Part shown: piece by piece, positions 24,273 through 39,574 of the stretch
Layout of the letters: each line of letters starts with the position of its first letter
Position numbering within the stretch: the first letter of the stretch is position 1
Source of the DNA: Nematostella vectensis
Taxonomy: Eukaryota; Cnidaria; Anthozoa; Actiniaria; Edwardsiidae
Direction: 5' to 3'
Assembly (NCBI RefSeq): GCF_932526225.1
Contig: NC_064037.1
Coordinates: forward strand, 682,001 to 746,000
DNA length: 64,000 bases
The notes under the pieces: generated by a model
The model's database searches: none
The model's input: only the letters and a program-made list of their open reading frames with translations
Told to the model about the DNA's origin: nothing
Program-made: the position numbers and the translations under genes

Positions 24273-27200
24273 GGTTCGATTCCCCCAGATAGCCTATTTT
24301 TTTTTTCTTTATTTTTTTTTTTAAATATCGATACTTAATTATACTGTTCTTGGTGTGTAATGACATAAAAAGAAGGTATAAGGACATTTTTATGTACTCT
24401 CAGCATCTTTGATGTGCTCATGCTTTGTTCAGGATCCTGTACATATTTTATGCACACAAGAACTAACTAGATTCCTTGGTAAACATGATTTAGTAGATTC
24501 TAACATAGAGCATAGCGCTCGATAGATTGATATACCTTTTTTTCCGAGTATACTGTTTTATTTTTCCTAATGTTTTTTTTTGTGAATTTACATTCGGAAA
24601 AAAAAATATCGATTGTAACCTTTTGGAGGTTACACTCGTAAAACGAATTCCCGAATGTAACCCTGAAGCTTTTCCCGAATGTAACCTCCAGTCCGATTGT
24701 GACTTTGCTTGGGATAGTTTACGATACCAATAGTATTAAAAGTAATTTTCATTACAATTCCCTTCAGCAATGCCACGTTAGTCTTTCGTTGCGGGCACTT
24801 GACTACTAACGCAGCTACACGGGTTCGATTCCCGCTGATAGCCTATTTTTTTTCTTTATTTTTTTTTTAAATATCGATACTTAATTATACTGTTCTTGGT
24901 GTGTCATGACATAAGAAGAAGGTATAGGGACATTTTTATGTACTCTCAGCATCTTTGATGTGCTCATGCTTTGTTCAGGATCCTGTACATATTTTATGCA
25001 CACAAGAACTAACTAGATTCCTTGGATAACTTGATTAAGTATATTCTAACATAGAGCATAGCGCTCGATAGATTGATATACCTTTTTTTCCGAGTATACT
25101 GTTTTATTTTTCCTAATGTTACTTTTTGGAATTTACATTAGGAAAAAAAATTATCGATTGTAACCTTTTGGAGGTTACACTCGTAAAACAAATTCCCGAA
25201 TGTAACCCTGAAGCTTTTCCCGAATGTAACCTCCAGTCCGATGGTGACTTTGCTTGGGATAGTTTACGATACCAATAGTATTAAAAGTAATTTTCATTAC
25301 ATTTCCCTTCAGCAATGCCACGTTAGTCTTTCTTTGCGGGCACTTGACTAATAACGCAGCTACCCGGGTTCGATTCCCGCTGATAGCCTATTTTTTTTTC
25401 TTTATTTTTTTTTAAATATCGATACTAAAATTATACTGTTCTTGGTGTGTCATGACATAAAAAGAAGGTATAGGGACATTTTTATGTACTCTCAGCATCT
25501 TTGATGTGCTCATGCTTTGTTCAGGATCCTGTACATATTTTATGCACACAAGAACTAACTAGATCCTTGGATAACTTGATTAAGTAGATTCTAACATAGA
25601 GCATAGCGCTCGATAGATTGATATACCTTTTTTCCGAGTATACTGTTTTATTTTTCCTAATGTTACTTTTTTGAATTTACATTCGGAAAAAAAATTATCG
25701 ATTGTAACCTTTTGGAGGTTACACTCGTAAAACAAATTCCCGAATGTAACCCTGAAGCTTTTCCCGAATGTAACCTCCAGTCCGATGGTGACTTTGCTTG
25801 GGATAGTTTACGATACCAATAGTATTAAAAGTAATTTTAATTACAATTCCCTTCAGCAATGCCACGTTAGTCTATCGTTGCCGGCACTTGACTACTAACA
25901 CAGCGACCCGGGTTCGATTCCCGCTGATAGCCTATTTTTTTTTCTTTATTTTTTTTTTAAATATCAATACTTAATTATACTGTTCTTGGTGTATCATGAC
26001 ATAAAAAGAAGGTATAGGGACATTTTTATGTACTCTCAGCATCTTTGATGTGCTCATGCTTTGTTCAGGATACTGTACATATTTTATGCACACAAGAACT
26101 AACTAGATTCCTTGGATAACTTGATTAAGTAGATTCTAACATAGAGCATAGCGCTCGATAGATTGATATACCTTTTTTTCCGAGTATACTGTTTTATTTT
26201 TCCTAATGTTACTTTTTGGAATTTACATTCGGAAAAAAAATATCGATTGTAACCTTTTGGAGGTTACACTCGTAAAACAAATTCCCGAATGTAACCCTGA
26301 AGCTTTTCCCGAATGTAACCTCCAGTCCGATGGTGACTTTGCTTGGGATAGTTTACGATACCAACAGTATTAAAAGTAATTTTCATTACAATTCCCTTCA
26401 GCAATGCCACGTTAGTCTTTCGTTGCGGGCACTTGACTACTAACGCAGCGACCCGGGTTCGATTCCCGCTGATAGCCTATTTTTTTACTTTCTTTTTTTT
26501 TTTAAATATCGATACTTAATTATACTGTTCTTGGTGTGTCATGACCTAAAAAGAAGGTATAGGGACATTTTTATGTACTCTCAGCATCTTTGATGTGCTC
26601 ATGCTTTGTTCAGGATCCTGTACATATTTTATGCACACAAGAACTAACTAGATTCCTTGGATAACTTGATTAAGTAGATTCTAACATAGAGCATAGCGCT
26701 CGATAGATTGATATACCTTTTTTTCCGAGTATACTGTTTTATTTTTCCTAATGTTACTTTTTGGAATTTACATTCGGAAAAAAAATTATCGATTGTAACC
26801 TTTTGGAGGTTACACTCGTAAAACAAATTCCCGAATGTAACCCTGAAGCTTTTCCCGAATGTAACCTCCAGTCCGATGGTGACTTTGCTTGGGATAGTTT
26901 ACGATACCAATAGTATTTAAAGTAATTTTCATTACAATTCCCTTCAGCAATGTCACGTTAGTCTTTCGTTGCGGGCACTTGACTACTAACGCAGCGACCC
27001 GGGTTCGATTCCCCCTGATAGCCTATTTTTTTTTTTTTCTTTCCTTTTTTTTTTAAATATTGATACTTAATTATACTGTTCTTGGTGTGTCATGACATAA
27101 AAAGAAGGTATAGGGACATTTTTATGTACTCTCAGCATCTTTGATGTGCTCATGCTTTGTTCAGGATCCTGTGCATATTATATGCACACAAGAACTAACT

Positions 27201-29195
27201 AGATTCCTTGGATAACATGATTAAGTAGATTGTAACATAGAGCATAGCGCTCGATAGATTGATATACCTTTTTTTCCGAGTATACTGTTTTATTTTTCCT
27301 AATGTTACTTTTTGGAATTTACATTCGGAAAAAAAATTATCGATTGTAACCTTTTGGAGGTTACACTCGTAAAACAAATTCCCGAATGTAACCCTGAAGC
27401 TTTTCCCGAATGTAACCTCCAGTCCGATGGTGACTTTGCTTGGGATAGTTTACGATACCAATAGTATTAAAAGTAATTTTCATTACAATTCCCTTCAGCA
27501 ATGTCACGTTAGTCTTTCGTTGCGGGCACTAGACTACTAACGCAGCGACCCGGGTTCGATTCCCGCTGATAGCCTATTTTTTTTTTTCTTTATTTTTTTT
27601 TTAAATATCGATACCTAATTATACTGTTCTTGGTGTGTCATGACATAAAAAGAAGGTATAGGGATATTTTTATGTACTCTCAGCATCTTTGATGTGCTCA
27701 TGCTTTGTTCAGGATCCTGTACATATTTTATGCACACAAGAACTAACTAGATTCCTTGGATAACTTGATTAAGTAGATTCTAACATAGAGCATAGCGCTC
27801 GATAGATTGATATACCTTTTTTTCCGAGTATACTGTTTTATTTTTCCTAATGTTACTTTTTGGAATTTACATTCGGAAAAAAAATTATCGATTGTAACCT
27901 TTTGGAGGTTACACTCGTAAAACAAATTCCCGAATGTAACCCTGAAGCTTTTCCCGAATGTAACCTCCAGTCCGATGGTGACTTTGCTTGGGATAGTTTA
28001 CGATACCAATAGTATTAAAAGTAATTTTCATTACAATTCCCTTCAGCAATGTCACGTTAGTCTTTCGTTGCGGGCACTAGACTACTAACGCAGCGACCCG
28101 GGTTCGATTCCCGCTGATAGCCTATTTTTTTTTTTCTTTATTTTTTTTTTAAATATCGATACCTAATTATACTGTTCTTGGTGTGTCATGACATAAAAAG
28201 AAGGTATAGGGATATTTTTATGTACTCTCAGCATCTTTGATGTGCTCATGCTTTGTTCAGGATCCTGTACATATTTTATGCACACAAGAACTAACTAGAT
28301 TCCTTGGATAACTTGATTAAGTAGATTCTAACATAGAGCATAGCGCTCGATAGATTGATATACCTTTTTTCCGAGTATACTGTTTTATTTTTCCTAATGT
28401 TACTTTTTTGAATTTACATTCGGAAAAAAAATTATCGATTGTAACCTTTTGGAGGTTACACTCGTAAAACAAATTCCCGAATGTAACCCTGAAGCTTTTC
28501 CCGAATGTAACCTCCAGTCCGATGGTGACTTTGCTTGGGATAGTTTACGATACCAATAGTATTAAAAGTAATTTTCATTACAATTCCCTTCAGCAATGCC
28601 ACGTTAGTCTATCGTTGCGGGCACTTGACTACTAACACAGCGACCCGGGTTCGATTCCCGCTGATAGCCTATTTTTTTTTTTCTTTATTTTTTTTTTTAA
28701 ATATCAATACTTAATTATACTGTTCTTGGTTTATCATGACATAAAAAGAAGGTATAGGGACATTTTTATGTACTCTCAGCATCTTTGATGTGCTTATGCT
28801 TTGTTCAGGATACTGTACATATTTTATGCACACAAGAACTAACTAGATTCCTTGGATAACTTGATTAAGTAGATTCTAACATAGAGCATAGCGCTCGATA
28901 GATTGATATACCTTTTTTTCCGAGTATACTGTTTTATTTTTCCTAATGTTACTTTTTGGAATTTACATTCGGAAAAAAAATATCGATTGTAACCTTTTGG
29001 AGGTTACACTCGTAAAACAAATTCCCGAATGTAACCCTGAAGCTTTTCCCGAATGTAACCTCCAGTCCGATGGTGACTTTGCTTGGGATAGTTTACGATA
29101 CCAACAGTATTAAAAGTAATTTTCATTACAATTCCCTTCAGTAATGCCACGTTAGTCTTTCGTTGCGGGCACTTGACTACTAACGCAGCGACCCG
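24273..29195. repeat. Five-monomer duplication region
   Basis: AACACAGCGACC (about 25898 and 28635), CCAACAGTATT (about 26362 and 29101) and ATGACCTAAAAAG (about 26541 and 29281) recur about 2.74 kb apart, five monomers. Units following boxes 27553 and 28101 share GATACCTAATT and the CACTAGAC form, a recent single-monomer duplication. The units around 24.3-26.5 kb correspond to 39.0-40.7 kb (shared CATTACATTTCCC and CTAGATCCTTGG). Confidence 0.8.
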
Positions 29196-32100
29196 GGTTC
29201 GATTCCCGCTGATAGCCTATTTTTTTACTTTCTTTTTTTTTTTAAATATCGATACTTAATTATACTGTTCTTGGTGTGTCATGACCTAAAAAGAAGGTAT
29301 AGGGACATTTTTATGTACTCTCAGCATCTTTGATGTGCTCATGCTTTGTTCAGGATCCTGTACATATTTTATGCACACAAGAACTAACTAGATTCCTTGG
29401 ATAACTTGATTAAGTAGATTCTAACATAGAGCATAGCGCTCGATAGATTGATATACCTTTTTTTCCGAGTATACTGTTTTATTTTTCCTAATGTTAGTTT
29501 TTGGAATTTACATTCGGAAAAAAAATTATCGATTGTAACCTTTTGGAGGTTACACTCGTAAAACGAATTCCCGAATGTAACCCTGAAGCTTTTCCCGAAT
29601 GTAACCTCCAGTCCGATGGTGACTTTGCTTGGGATAGTTTACGATACCAATAGTATTTAAAGTAATTTTCATTACAATTCCCTTCAGCAATGTCACGTTA
29701 GTCTTTTGTTGCGGGCACTTTACTACTAACGCAGCGACCCGGGTTCGATTCCCCCTGATAGCCTATTTTTTTTTTTTCTTTACTTTTTTTTTTTAAATAT
29801 CGATACTTAATTATACTGTTCTTGGTGTGTCATGACATAAAAAGAAGGTATAGGGACATTTTTATGTACTCTCAGCATCTTTGATGTGCTCATGCTTTGT
29901 TCAGGATCCTGTGCATATTATATGCACACAAGAACTAACTAGATTCCTTGGATAACATGATTAAGTAGATTGTAACATAGAGCATAGCGCTCGATAGATT
30001 GATATACCTTTTTTTCCGAGTATACTGTTTTATTTTTCCTAATGTTACTTTTTGGAATTTACATTCGGAAAAAAAATTATCGATTGTAACCTTTTGGAGG
30101 TTACACTCGTAAAACAAATTCCCGAATGTAACCCTGAAGCTTTTCCCGAATGTAACCTCCAGTCCGATGGTGACTTTGCTTGGGATAGTTTACGATACCA
30201 ATAGTATTAAAAGTAATTTTCATTACAATTCCCTTCAGCAATGTCACGTTAGTCTTTCGTTGCGGGCACTAGACTACTAACGCAGCGACCCGGGTTCGAT
30301 TCCCGCTGATAGCCTATTTTTTTTTTCTTTATTTTTTTTTTAAATATCGATACTTAATTATACTGTTCTTGGTGTGTCATGACATAAAAAGAAGGTATAG
30401 GGACATTTTTAAGTACTCTCAGCATCTTTGATGTGCTCATGCTTTGTTCAGGATCCTGTACATATTTTATGCACACAAGAACTAACTAGATTCCTTGGAT
30501 AACTTGATTAAGTAGATTCTAACATAGAGCATAGCGCTCGATAGATTGATATACCTTTTTTCCGAGTATACTGTTTTATTTTTCCTAATGTTACTTTTTT
30601 GAATTTACATTCGGAAAAAAAATTATCGATTGTAACCTTTTGGAGGTTACACTCGTAAAACAAATTCCCGAATGTAACCCTGAAGCTTTTCCCGAATGTA
30701 ACCTCCAGTCCGATGGTGACTTTGCTTGGGATAGTTTACGATACCAATAGTATTAAAAGTAATTTTCATTACAATTCCCTTCAGCAATGTCACGTTAGTC
30801 TTTCGTTGCGGGCACTAGACTACTAACGCAGCGACCCGGGTTCGATTCCCGCTGATAGCCTATTTTTTTTTTCTTTATTTTTTTTTTAAATATCGATACT
30901 TAATTATACTGTTCTTGGTGTGTCATGACATAAAAAGAAGGTATAGGGATATTTTTATGTACTCTCAGCATCTTTGATGTGCTCATGCTTTGTTCAGGAT
31001 CCTGTACATATTTTATGCACACAAGAACTAACTAGATTCCTTGGATAACTTGATTAAGTAGATTCTAACATAGAGCATAGCACTCGATAGATTGATATAC
31101 CTTTTTTCCGAGTATACTGTTTTATTTTTCCTAATGTTACTTTTTTGAATTTACATTCGGAAAAAAAATTATCGATTGTAACCTTTTGGAGGTTACACTC
31201 GTAAAACGAATTCCCGAATGTAACCCTGAAGCTTTTCCCGAATGTAACCTCCAGTCCGATGGTGACTTTGCTTGGGATAGTTTACGATACCAATAGTATT
31301 AAAAGTAATTTTCATTACAATTCCCTTCAGCAATGCCACGTTAGTCTTTCGTTGCGGGCACTTGACTACTAACGCAGCGACCCGGGTTCGATTCCCGCTG
31401 ATAGCCTATTTTTTTTTCTTTATTTTTTTTTTCAAATATCGATACTTAATTATACTGTTCTTGGTGTGTCATGACATAACAAGAAGGTATAGGGACATTT
31501 TTATGTACTCTCAGCATCTTTGATGTTCTCATGCTTTGTTCAGGATCCTGTACATATTTTATGCACACAAGAACTAACTAGATTCCTTGGATAACTTGAT
31601 TAAGTAGATTCTAACATAGAGCATAGCGCTCGATAGATTGATATACCTTTTTTTCCGAGTATACTGTTTTATTTTTCCTAATGTTACTTTTTGGAATTTA
31701 CATTCGGAAAAAAAAATTATCGATTGTAACCTTTTGGAGGTTACACTCGTAAAACAAATTCCCGAATGTAACCCTGAAGCTTTTCCCGAATGTAACCTCC
31801 AGTTCGATGGTGACTTTGCTTGGGATAGTTTACGATACCAATAGTATTAAAAGTAATTTTCATTACAATTCCCTTCAGCAATGTCACGTTAGTCTTTCGT
31901 TGCGGGCACTAGACTACTAACACAGCTACCCGGGTTCGATTCCCGCTGATAGCCTATTTTTTTTTCTTTATTTTTTTTTTTAAATATCGATACTTAATTA
32001 TACTGTTCTTGGTGTGTCATGACATAAAAAGAAGGTATAGGGACATTTTTATGTACTCTCAGCATCTTTGATGTGCTCATGCTTTGTTCAGGATCCTGTA

Positions 32101-34662
32101 CATATTTTATGCACACAAGAACTAACTAGATTCCTTGGATAACTTGATTAAGTAGATTCTAACATAGAGCATAGCGCTCGATAGATTGATATACCTTTTT
32201 TCCGAGTATACTGTTTTATTTTTCCTAATGTTACTTTTTTGAATTTACATTCGGAAAAAAAAATTATCGATTGTAACCTTTTGGAGGTTACACTCGTAAA
32301 ACGAATTCCCCAATGTAACCCTGAAGCTTTTCTTGAATGTAACCTCCAGTCCGATGGTGACTTTGCTTGGGATAGTTTACGATACCAATAGTATTAAAAG
32401 TAATTTTCATTACAATTCCCTTCAGCAATGCCACGTTAGTCTTTCGTTGCGGTCACTTGACTACTAACGCAGCGACCCGGGTTCGATTCCCGCTGATAGC
32501 CTATTTTTTTTTCTTTATTTTTTTTTTTAAATATCGATACTTACTTATACTGTTCTTGGTGTGTCATGACATAAATAGAAGGTATAGGGATATTTTTATG
32601 TACTCTCAGCATCTTTGATGTGCTCATGCTTTGTTCAGGATCCTGTACATATTTTATGCACACAAGAACTAACTAGATTCCTTGGATAACTTGATTAAGT
32701 AGATTCTAACATAGAGCATAGCACTCGATAGATTGATATACCTTTTTTCCGAGTATACTGTTTTATTTTTCCTAATGTTACTTTTTTGAATTTACATTCG
32801 GAAAAAAAAAATCGATTGTAACCTTTTTGGAGGTTACACTCGTAAAACGAATTCCCGAATGTAACCCTGAAGCTTTTCCCGAATGTAACCTCCAGTCCGA
32901 TGGTGACTTTGCTTGGGATAGTTTACGATACCAATAGTATTAAAAGTAATTTTCATTACAATTCCCTTCAGCAATGCCACGTTAGTCTTTCGTTGCGGGC
33001 ACTTGACTACTAACGCAGCGACCCGGGTTCGATTCCCGCTGATAGCCTATTTTTTTTTTTTTATTTTTTTTTTCAAATATCGATACTTAATTATACTGTT
33101 CTTGGTGTGTCATGACATAAAAAGAAGGTATAGGGACATTTTTATGTACTCTCAGCATCTTTGATGTGCTCATGCTTTGTTCAGGATCCTGTGCATATTA
33201 TATGCACACAAGAACTAACTAGATTCCTTGGATAACATGATTAAGTAGATTCTAACATAGAGCATAGCGCTCGATAGATTGATATACCTTTTTCCGAGTA
33301 TACTGTTTTATTTTTCCTAATGTTACTTTTTTGAATTTACATTCGGAAAAAAAAAATCGATTGTAACCTTTTGGAGGTTACACTCGTAAAACGAATTCCC
33401 GAATGTAACCCTGAAGCTTTTCCCGAATGTAACCTCCAGTCCGATGGTGACTTTGCTTGGGATAGTTTACGATACCAATAGTATTAAAAGTAATTTTCAT
33501 TACAATTCCCTTCAGCAATGCCACGTTAGTCTTTCGTTGCGGGCACTTGACTACTAACGCAGCTACCCGGGTTCGATTCCCGCTGATAGCCTATTTTTTT
33601 TTTCTTTATTTTTTTTTTCAAATATCGATACTTAATTATACTGTTCTTGGTGTGTCATGACATAAAAAGAAGGTATAGGGACATTTTTCTGTACTCTCAG
33701 CATCTTTGATGTGCTCATGCTTTGTTCAGGATCCTGTGCATATTATATGCACACAAGAACTAACTAGATTCCTTGGATAACATGATTAAGTAGATTCTAA
33801 CATAGAGCATAGCACTCGATAGATTGATATACCTTTTTTTCCGAGTATACTGTTTTATTTTTCCTAATGTTACTTTTTTGAATTTACATTCGGAAAAAAA
33901 ATTATCGATTGTAACCTTTTGGAGGTTACACTCGTAAAACAAATTCCCGAATGTAACCCTGAAGCTTTTCCCGAATGTAACCTCCAGTCCGATGGTGACT
34001 TTGCTTGGGATAGTTTACGATACCAATAGTATTAAAAGTAATTTTCATTACAATTCCCTTCAGCAATGCCACGTTAGTCTTTTGTTGCGGGCACTTGACT
34101 ACTAACGCAGCGACCCGGGTTCGATTCCCGCTGATAGCCTATTTTTTTTTTCTTTATTTTTTTTTTCAAATATCGATACTTAATTATACTGTTCTTGGTG
34201 TGTCATGACATAAAAAGAAGGTATAGGGACATTTTTATGTACTCTCAGCATCTTTGATGTGCTCATGCTTTGTTCAGGATCCTGTGCATATTATATGCAC
34301 ACAAGAACTAACTAGATTCCTTGGATAACATGATTAAGTAGATTATAACATAGAGCATAGCGCTCGATAGATTGATATACCTTTTTCCGAGTATACTGTT
34401 TTATTTTTCCTAATGTTACTTTTTTGAATTTACATTCGGAAAAAAAAAATCGATTGTAACCTTTTGTAGGTTACACTCGTAAAACGAATTCCCGAATGTA
34501 ACCCTGAAGCTTTTCCCGAATGTAACCTCCAGTCCGATGGTGACTTTGCTTGGGATAGTTTACGATACCAATAGTATTAAAAGTAATTTTCATTACAATT
34601 CCCTTCAGCAATGCCACGTTAGTCTTTCGTTGCGGGCACTTGACTACTAACGCAGCTACCCG
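29196..34662. repeat. Large higher-order block, copy 1 (10 monomers)
   Basis: Ordered markers: GTATTTAAAGTAA (about 29653), CTTTACTACTAACG and CCCCCTGATAG (about 29730), GATTGTAACATAG (about 29969), ATAACAAGAAGG (about 31477), AACACAGCTACC (about 31918), GCGGTCACTT (about 32450), ATAAATAGAAGG (about 32572) and four palindrome units (33190-34846). The same order is found in 40667-45583 and 45584-50497, which each have one monomer fewer between the GATTGTAACATAG unit and the ATAACAAGAAGG unit. Confidence 0.85.
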
Positions 34663-37600
34663 GGTTCGATTCCCGCTGATAGCCTTTTTTTTTTTTCTTT
34701 ATTTTTTTTTTCAAATATCGATACTTAATTATACTGTTCTTGGTGTGTCATGACATAAAAAGAAGGTATAGGGACATTTTTCTGTACTCTCAGCATCTTT
34801 GATGTGCTCATGCTTTGTTCAGGATCCTGTGCATATTATATGCACACAAGAACTAACTAGATTCCTTGGATAACATGATTAAGTAGATTCTAACATAGAG
34901 CATAGCACTCGATAGATTGATATACCTTTTTTCCGAGTATACTGTTTTATTTTTCCTAATGTTACTTTTTGGAATTTACATTCGGAAAAAAAATTATCGA
35001 TTGTAACCTTTTGGAGGTTACACTTGTAAAACGAATTCCCGAATGTAACCCTGAAGCTTTTCCCGAATGTAACCTCCAGTCCGATGGTGACTTTGCTTGG
35101 GATAGTTTACGATACCAATAGTATTAAAAGTAATTTTCATTACAATTCCCTTCAGCAATGCCACGTTAGTCTTTCGTTGCGGGCACTTGACTACTAACGC
35201 AGCGACCCGGGTTCGATTCCCGCTGATAGCCTATTTTTTTTTCTTTATTTTTTGTTTCAAATATCGATACTTAATTATACTGTTCTTGGTGTGTCATGAC
35301 ATAAAAAGAAGGTATAGGGACATTTTTATGTACTCTCAGCATCTTTGATGTTCTCATGCTTTGTTCAGGATCCTGTACATATTTTATGCACACAAGAACT
35401 AACTAGATTCCTTGGATAACTTGATTAAGTAGATTCTAACATAGAGCATAGCGCTCGATAGATTGATATACCTTTTTTCCGAGTATACTGTTTTATATTT
35501 CCTAATGTTACTTTTTTGAATTTACATTCGGAAAAAAAATTATCGATTGTAACCTTTTGGAGGTTACACTCGTAAAACAAATTCCCGAATGTAACCCTGA
35601 AGCTTTTCCCGAATGTAACCTCCAGTCCGATTGTGACTTTGCTTGGGATAGTTTACGATACCAATAGTATTAAAAGTAATTTTCATTACAATTCCCTTCA
35701 GCAATGTCACGTTAGTCTTTCGTTGCGGGCACTTGACTACTAACGCAGCGACCCGGGTTCGATTCCCCCAGATAGCCTATTTTTTTTCTTTATTTTTTTT
35801 TTTTTAAATATCGATACTTAATTATACTGTTCTTGGTGTGTCATGACATAAAAAGAAGGTATAGGGACATTTTTATGTACTCTCAGCATCTTTGATGTGC
35901 TCATGCTTTGTTCAGGATCCTGTACATAGTTTATGCACACAAGAACTAACTAGATTCCTTGGATAACCTGATTAAGTAGATTCTAACATAGAGCATAGCG
36001 CTCGATAGATTGATATACCTTTTTTTCCGAGTATACTGTTTTATTTTTCCTAATGTTACTTTTTGGAATTTACATTCGGAAAAAAAATTATCGATTGTAA
36101 CCTTTTGGAGGTTAAACTCGTAAAACAAATTCCCGAATGTAACCCTGAAGCTTTTCCCGAATGTAACCTCCAGTCCGATGGTGACTTTGCTTGGGATAGT
36201 TTACGATACCAATAGTATTAAAAGTAATTTTCATTACAATTCCCTTCAGCAATTTCACGTTAGTCTTTCGTTGCGGGCACTAGACTACTAACGCAGCTAC
36301 CCGGGTTCGATTCCCGCTGATAGCCTATTTTTTTTCTTTATTTTTTTTTTAAATATCGATACTTAATTATACTGTTCTTGGTGTGTCATGACATAAAAAG
36401 AAGGTATAGGGATATTTTTATGTACTCTCAGCATCTTTGATGTGCTCATGCTTTGTTCAGGATCCTGTACATATTTTATGCACACAAGAACTAACTAGAT
36501 TCCTTGGATAACTTGATTAAGTAGATTCTAACATAGAGCATAGCGCTCGATAGATTGATATACCTTTTTTCCGAGTATACTGTTTTATTTTTTCTAATGT
36601 TACTTTTTTGAATTTACATTCGGAAAAAAAATTATCGATTGTAACCTTTTGGAGGTTACACTCGTAAAACGAATTCCCGAATGTAACCCTGAAGCTTTTC
36701 CCGAATGTAACCTCCAGTCCGATGGTGACTTTGCTTGGGATAGTTTACGATACCAATAGTGTTAAAAGTAATTTTCATTACAATTCCCTTCAGCAATGCC
36801 ACGTTAGTCTTTCGTTGCGGTCACTTGACTACTAACGCAGCGACCCGGGTTCGATTCCCGCTGATAGCCAATTTTTTTTTCTTAATTTTTTTTTTAAATA
36901 TCGATACTTACTTATACTGTTCTTGGTGTGTCATGACATAAAAAGAAGGTATAGGGATATTTTTATGTACTCTCAGCATCTTTGATGTGCTCATGCTTTG
37001 TTCAGGATCCTGTACATATTTTATGCACACAAGAACTAACTAGATTCCTTGGATAACTTGATTAAGTAGATTCTAACATAGAGCATAGCGCTTGATAGAT
37101 TGATATACCTTTTTTCCGAGTATACTGTTTTATTTTTCCTAATGTTACTTTTTTGAATTTACATTCGGAAAAAAAAAATCGATTGTAACCTTTTGGAGGT
37201 TACACTCGTAAAACGAATTCCCGAATGTAACCCTGAAGCTTTTCCCGAATGTAACCTCCAGTCCGATGGTGACTTTGCTTGGGATAGTTTACGATACCAA
37301 TAGTATTAAAAGTAATTTTCATTACAATTCCCTTCAGCAATGCCACGTTAGTCTTTCGTTGGGGGCACTTGACTACTAACGCAGCGACCCGGGTTCGATT
37401 CCAGCTGATAGTCTATTTTTTTTTTCTTTATTTTTTTTTTCAAATATCGATACTTAATTATACTGTTCTTGGTGTGTCATGACATAAAAAGAAGGTATAG
37501 GGACATTTTTATGTACTCTCAGCATCTTTGATGTGCTCATGCTTTGTTCAGGATCCTGTGCATATTATATGCACACAAGAACTAACTAGATTCCTTGGAT

Positions 37601-39574
37601 AACATGATTAAGTAGATTCTAACATAGAGCATAGCGCTCGATAGATTATTATACCTTTTTTCCGAGTATACTGTTTTATTTTTCCTAATGTTACTTTTTT
37701 GAATTTACATTCGGAAAAAAAATTATCGATTGTAACCTTTTGGAGGTTACACTCGTAAAACGAATTCCCGAATGTAACCCTGAAGCTTTTCCCGAATGTA
37801 ACCTCCTGTCCGATGGTGACTTTGCTTGGGATAGTTTACGATACCAATAGTATTAAAAGTAATTTTCATTACAATTCCCTTCAGCAATGCCACGTTAGTC
37901 TTTCGTTGCGGACACTTGACTACTAACGCAGCGACCCGGGTTCGATTCCCGCTGATAGCCTATTTTTTTTTCTTTATTTTTTTTTTCAAATATCGATACT
38001 TAATTATACTGTTCTTGGTGTGTCATGACATAAAAAGAAGGTATAGGGACATTTTTATGTACTCTCAGCATCTTTGATGTTCTCATGCTTTGTTCAGGAT
38101 CCTGTACATATTTTATGCACACAAGAACTAACTAGATTCCTTGGATAACTTGATTAAGTAGATTCTAACATAGAGCATAGCGCTCGATAGATTGATATAC
38201 CTTTTTTCCGAGTATACTGTTTTATTTTTCCTAATGTTACTTTTTTGAATTTACATTCGGAAAAAAAATTATCGATTGTAACCTTTTGGAGGTTACACTC
38301 GTGAAACAAATTCCCGAATGTAACCCTGAAGCTTTTCCCGAATGTAACCTCCAGTCCGATGGTGACTTTGCTTGGGATAGTTTACGATACCAATAGTATT
38401 AAAAGTAATTTTCATTACAATTCCCTTCAGCAATGCCACGTTAGTCTTTTGTTGCGGGCACTTGACTACTAACGCAGCGACCCGGGTTCGATTCCCGCTG
38501 ATAGCCTATTTTTTTTTCTTTATTTTTTTTTTTAAATATCGATACTTAATTATACTGTTCTTGGTGTGTCATGACATAAAAAGAAGGTATAGGGACATTT
38601 TTATGTACTCTCAGCATCTTTGATGTGCTCATGCTTTGTTCAGGATCCTGTACATATTTTATGCACACAAGAACTAAATAGATTCCTTGGATAACTTGAT
38701 TAAGTAGATTCTAACATAGAGCATAGCGCTCGATAGATTGATATACCTTTTTTCCGAGTATACTGTTTTATTTTTCCTAATGTTACTTTTTGGAATTTAC
38801 ATTCGGAAAAAAAATTATCGATTGTAACCTTTTGGAGGTTACACTCATAAACAAATTCCCGAATGTAACCCTGAAGCTTTTCCCGAATGTAACCTCCAGT
38901 CCGATGGTGACTTTGCTTGAGATAGTTTACGATACCAATAGTATTAAAAGTAATTTTCATTACAATTCCCTTCAGCAATGTCACGTTAGTCTTTCGTTGC
39001 GGGCACTTGACTACTAACGCAGCGACCCGGGTTCGATTCCCCCAGATAGCCTATTTTTTTTCTTTATTTTTTTTTTAAAAAATCGATACTTAATTATACT
39101 GTTCTTGGTGTGTAATGACATAAAAAGAAGGTATAGGGACATTTTTATGTACTCTCAGCATCTTTGATGTGCTCATGCTTTGTTCAGGATCCTGTACATA
39201 TTTTATGCACACAAGAACTAACTAGATTCCTTGGATAACTTGATTAAGTAGATTCTAACATAGAGCATAGCGCTCGATAGATTGATATACCTTTTTTCCG
39301 AGTATACTGTTTTATTTTTCCTAATGTTACTTTTTTGAATTTACATTCGGAAAAAAAATTATCGATTGTAACCTTTTGGAGGTTACACTCGTAAAACGAA
39401 TTCCCGAATGTAACCCTGAAGCTTTTCCCGAATGTAACCTCCAGTCCGATGGTGACTTTGCTTGGGATAGTTTACGATACCAATAGTATTAAAAGTAATT
39501 TTCATTACATTTCCCTTCAGCAATGCCACGTTAGTCTTTCTTTGCGGGCACTTGACTACTAACGCAGCTACCCG
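34663..39574. repeat. Right half of the duplicated superblock, copy 1
   Basis: Markers shared with 50498-55545: TTTTATATTTCC (about 35490), CATAGTTTATGC (about 35926), CAATTTCACG (about 36252), ATAGTGTTAAAAG (about 36756), GCGCTTGATAG (about 37088), GTTGGGGGCAC (about 37359), AGATTATTATACC (about 37643), GCGGACAC (about 37908), AACTAAATAGATT (about 38672) and CTTGAGATAG (about 38916). From the CAATTTCACG marker rightward the offset is 16,384 bp, exactly 30 monomers. Confidence 0.88.

Noticed and set aside
38700-38984. 94-codon reverse frame, repeated at 55084-55368
   Set aside because: Both copies lie in the duplicated superblock, so their conservation reflects recent duplication, not selection. 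The frame is opened by a one-base loss in the CTCATAAACAAATT segment.
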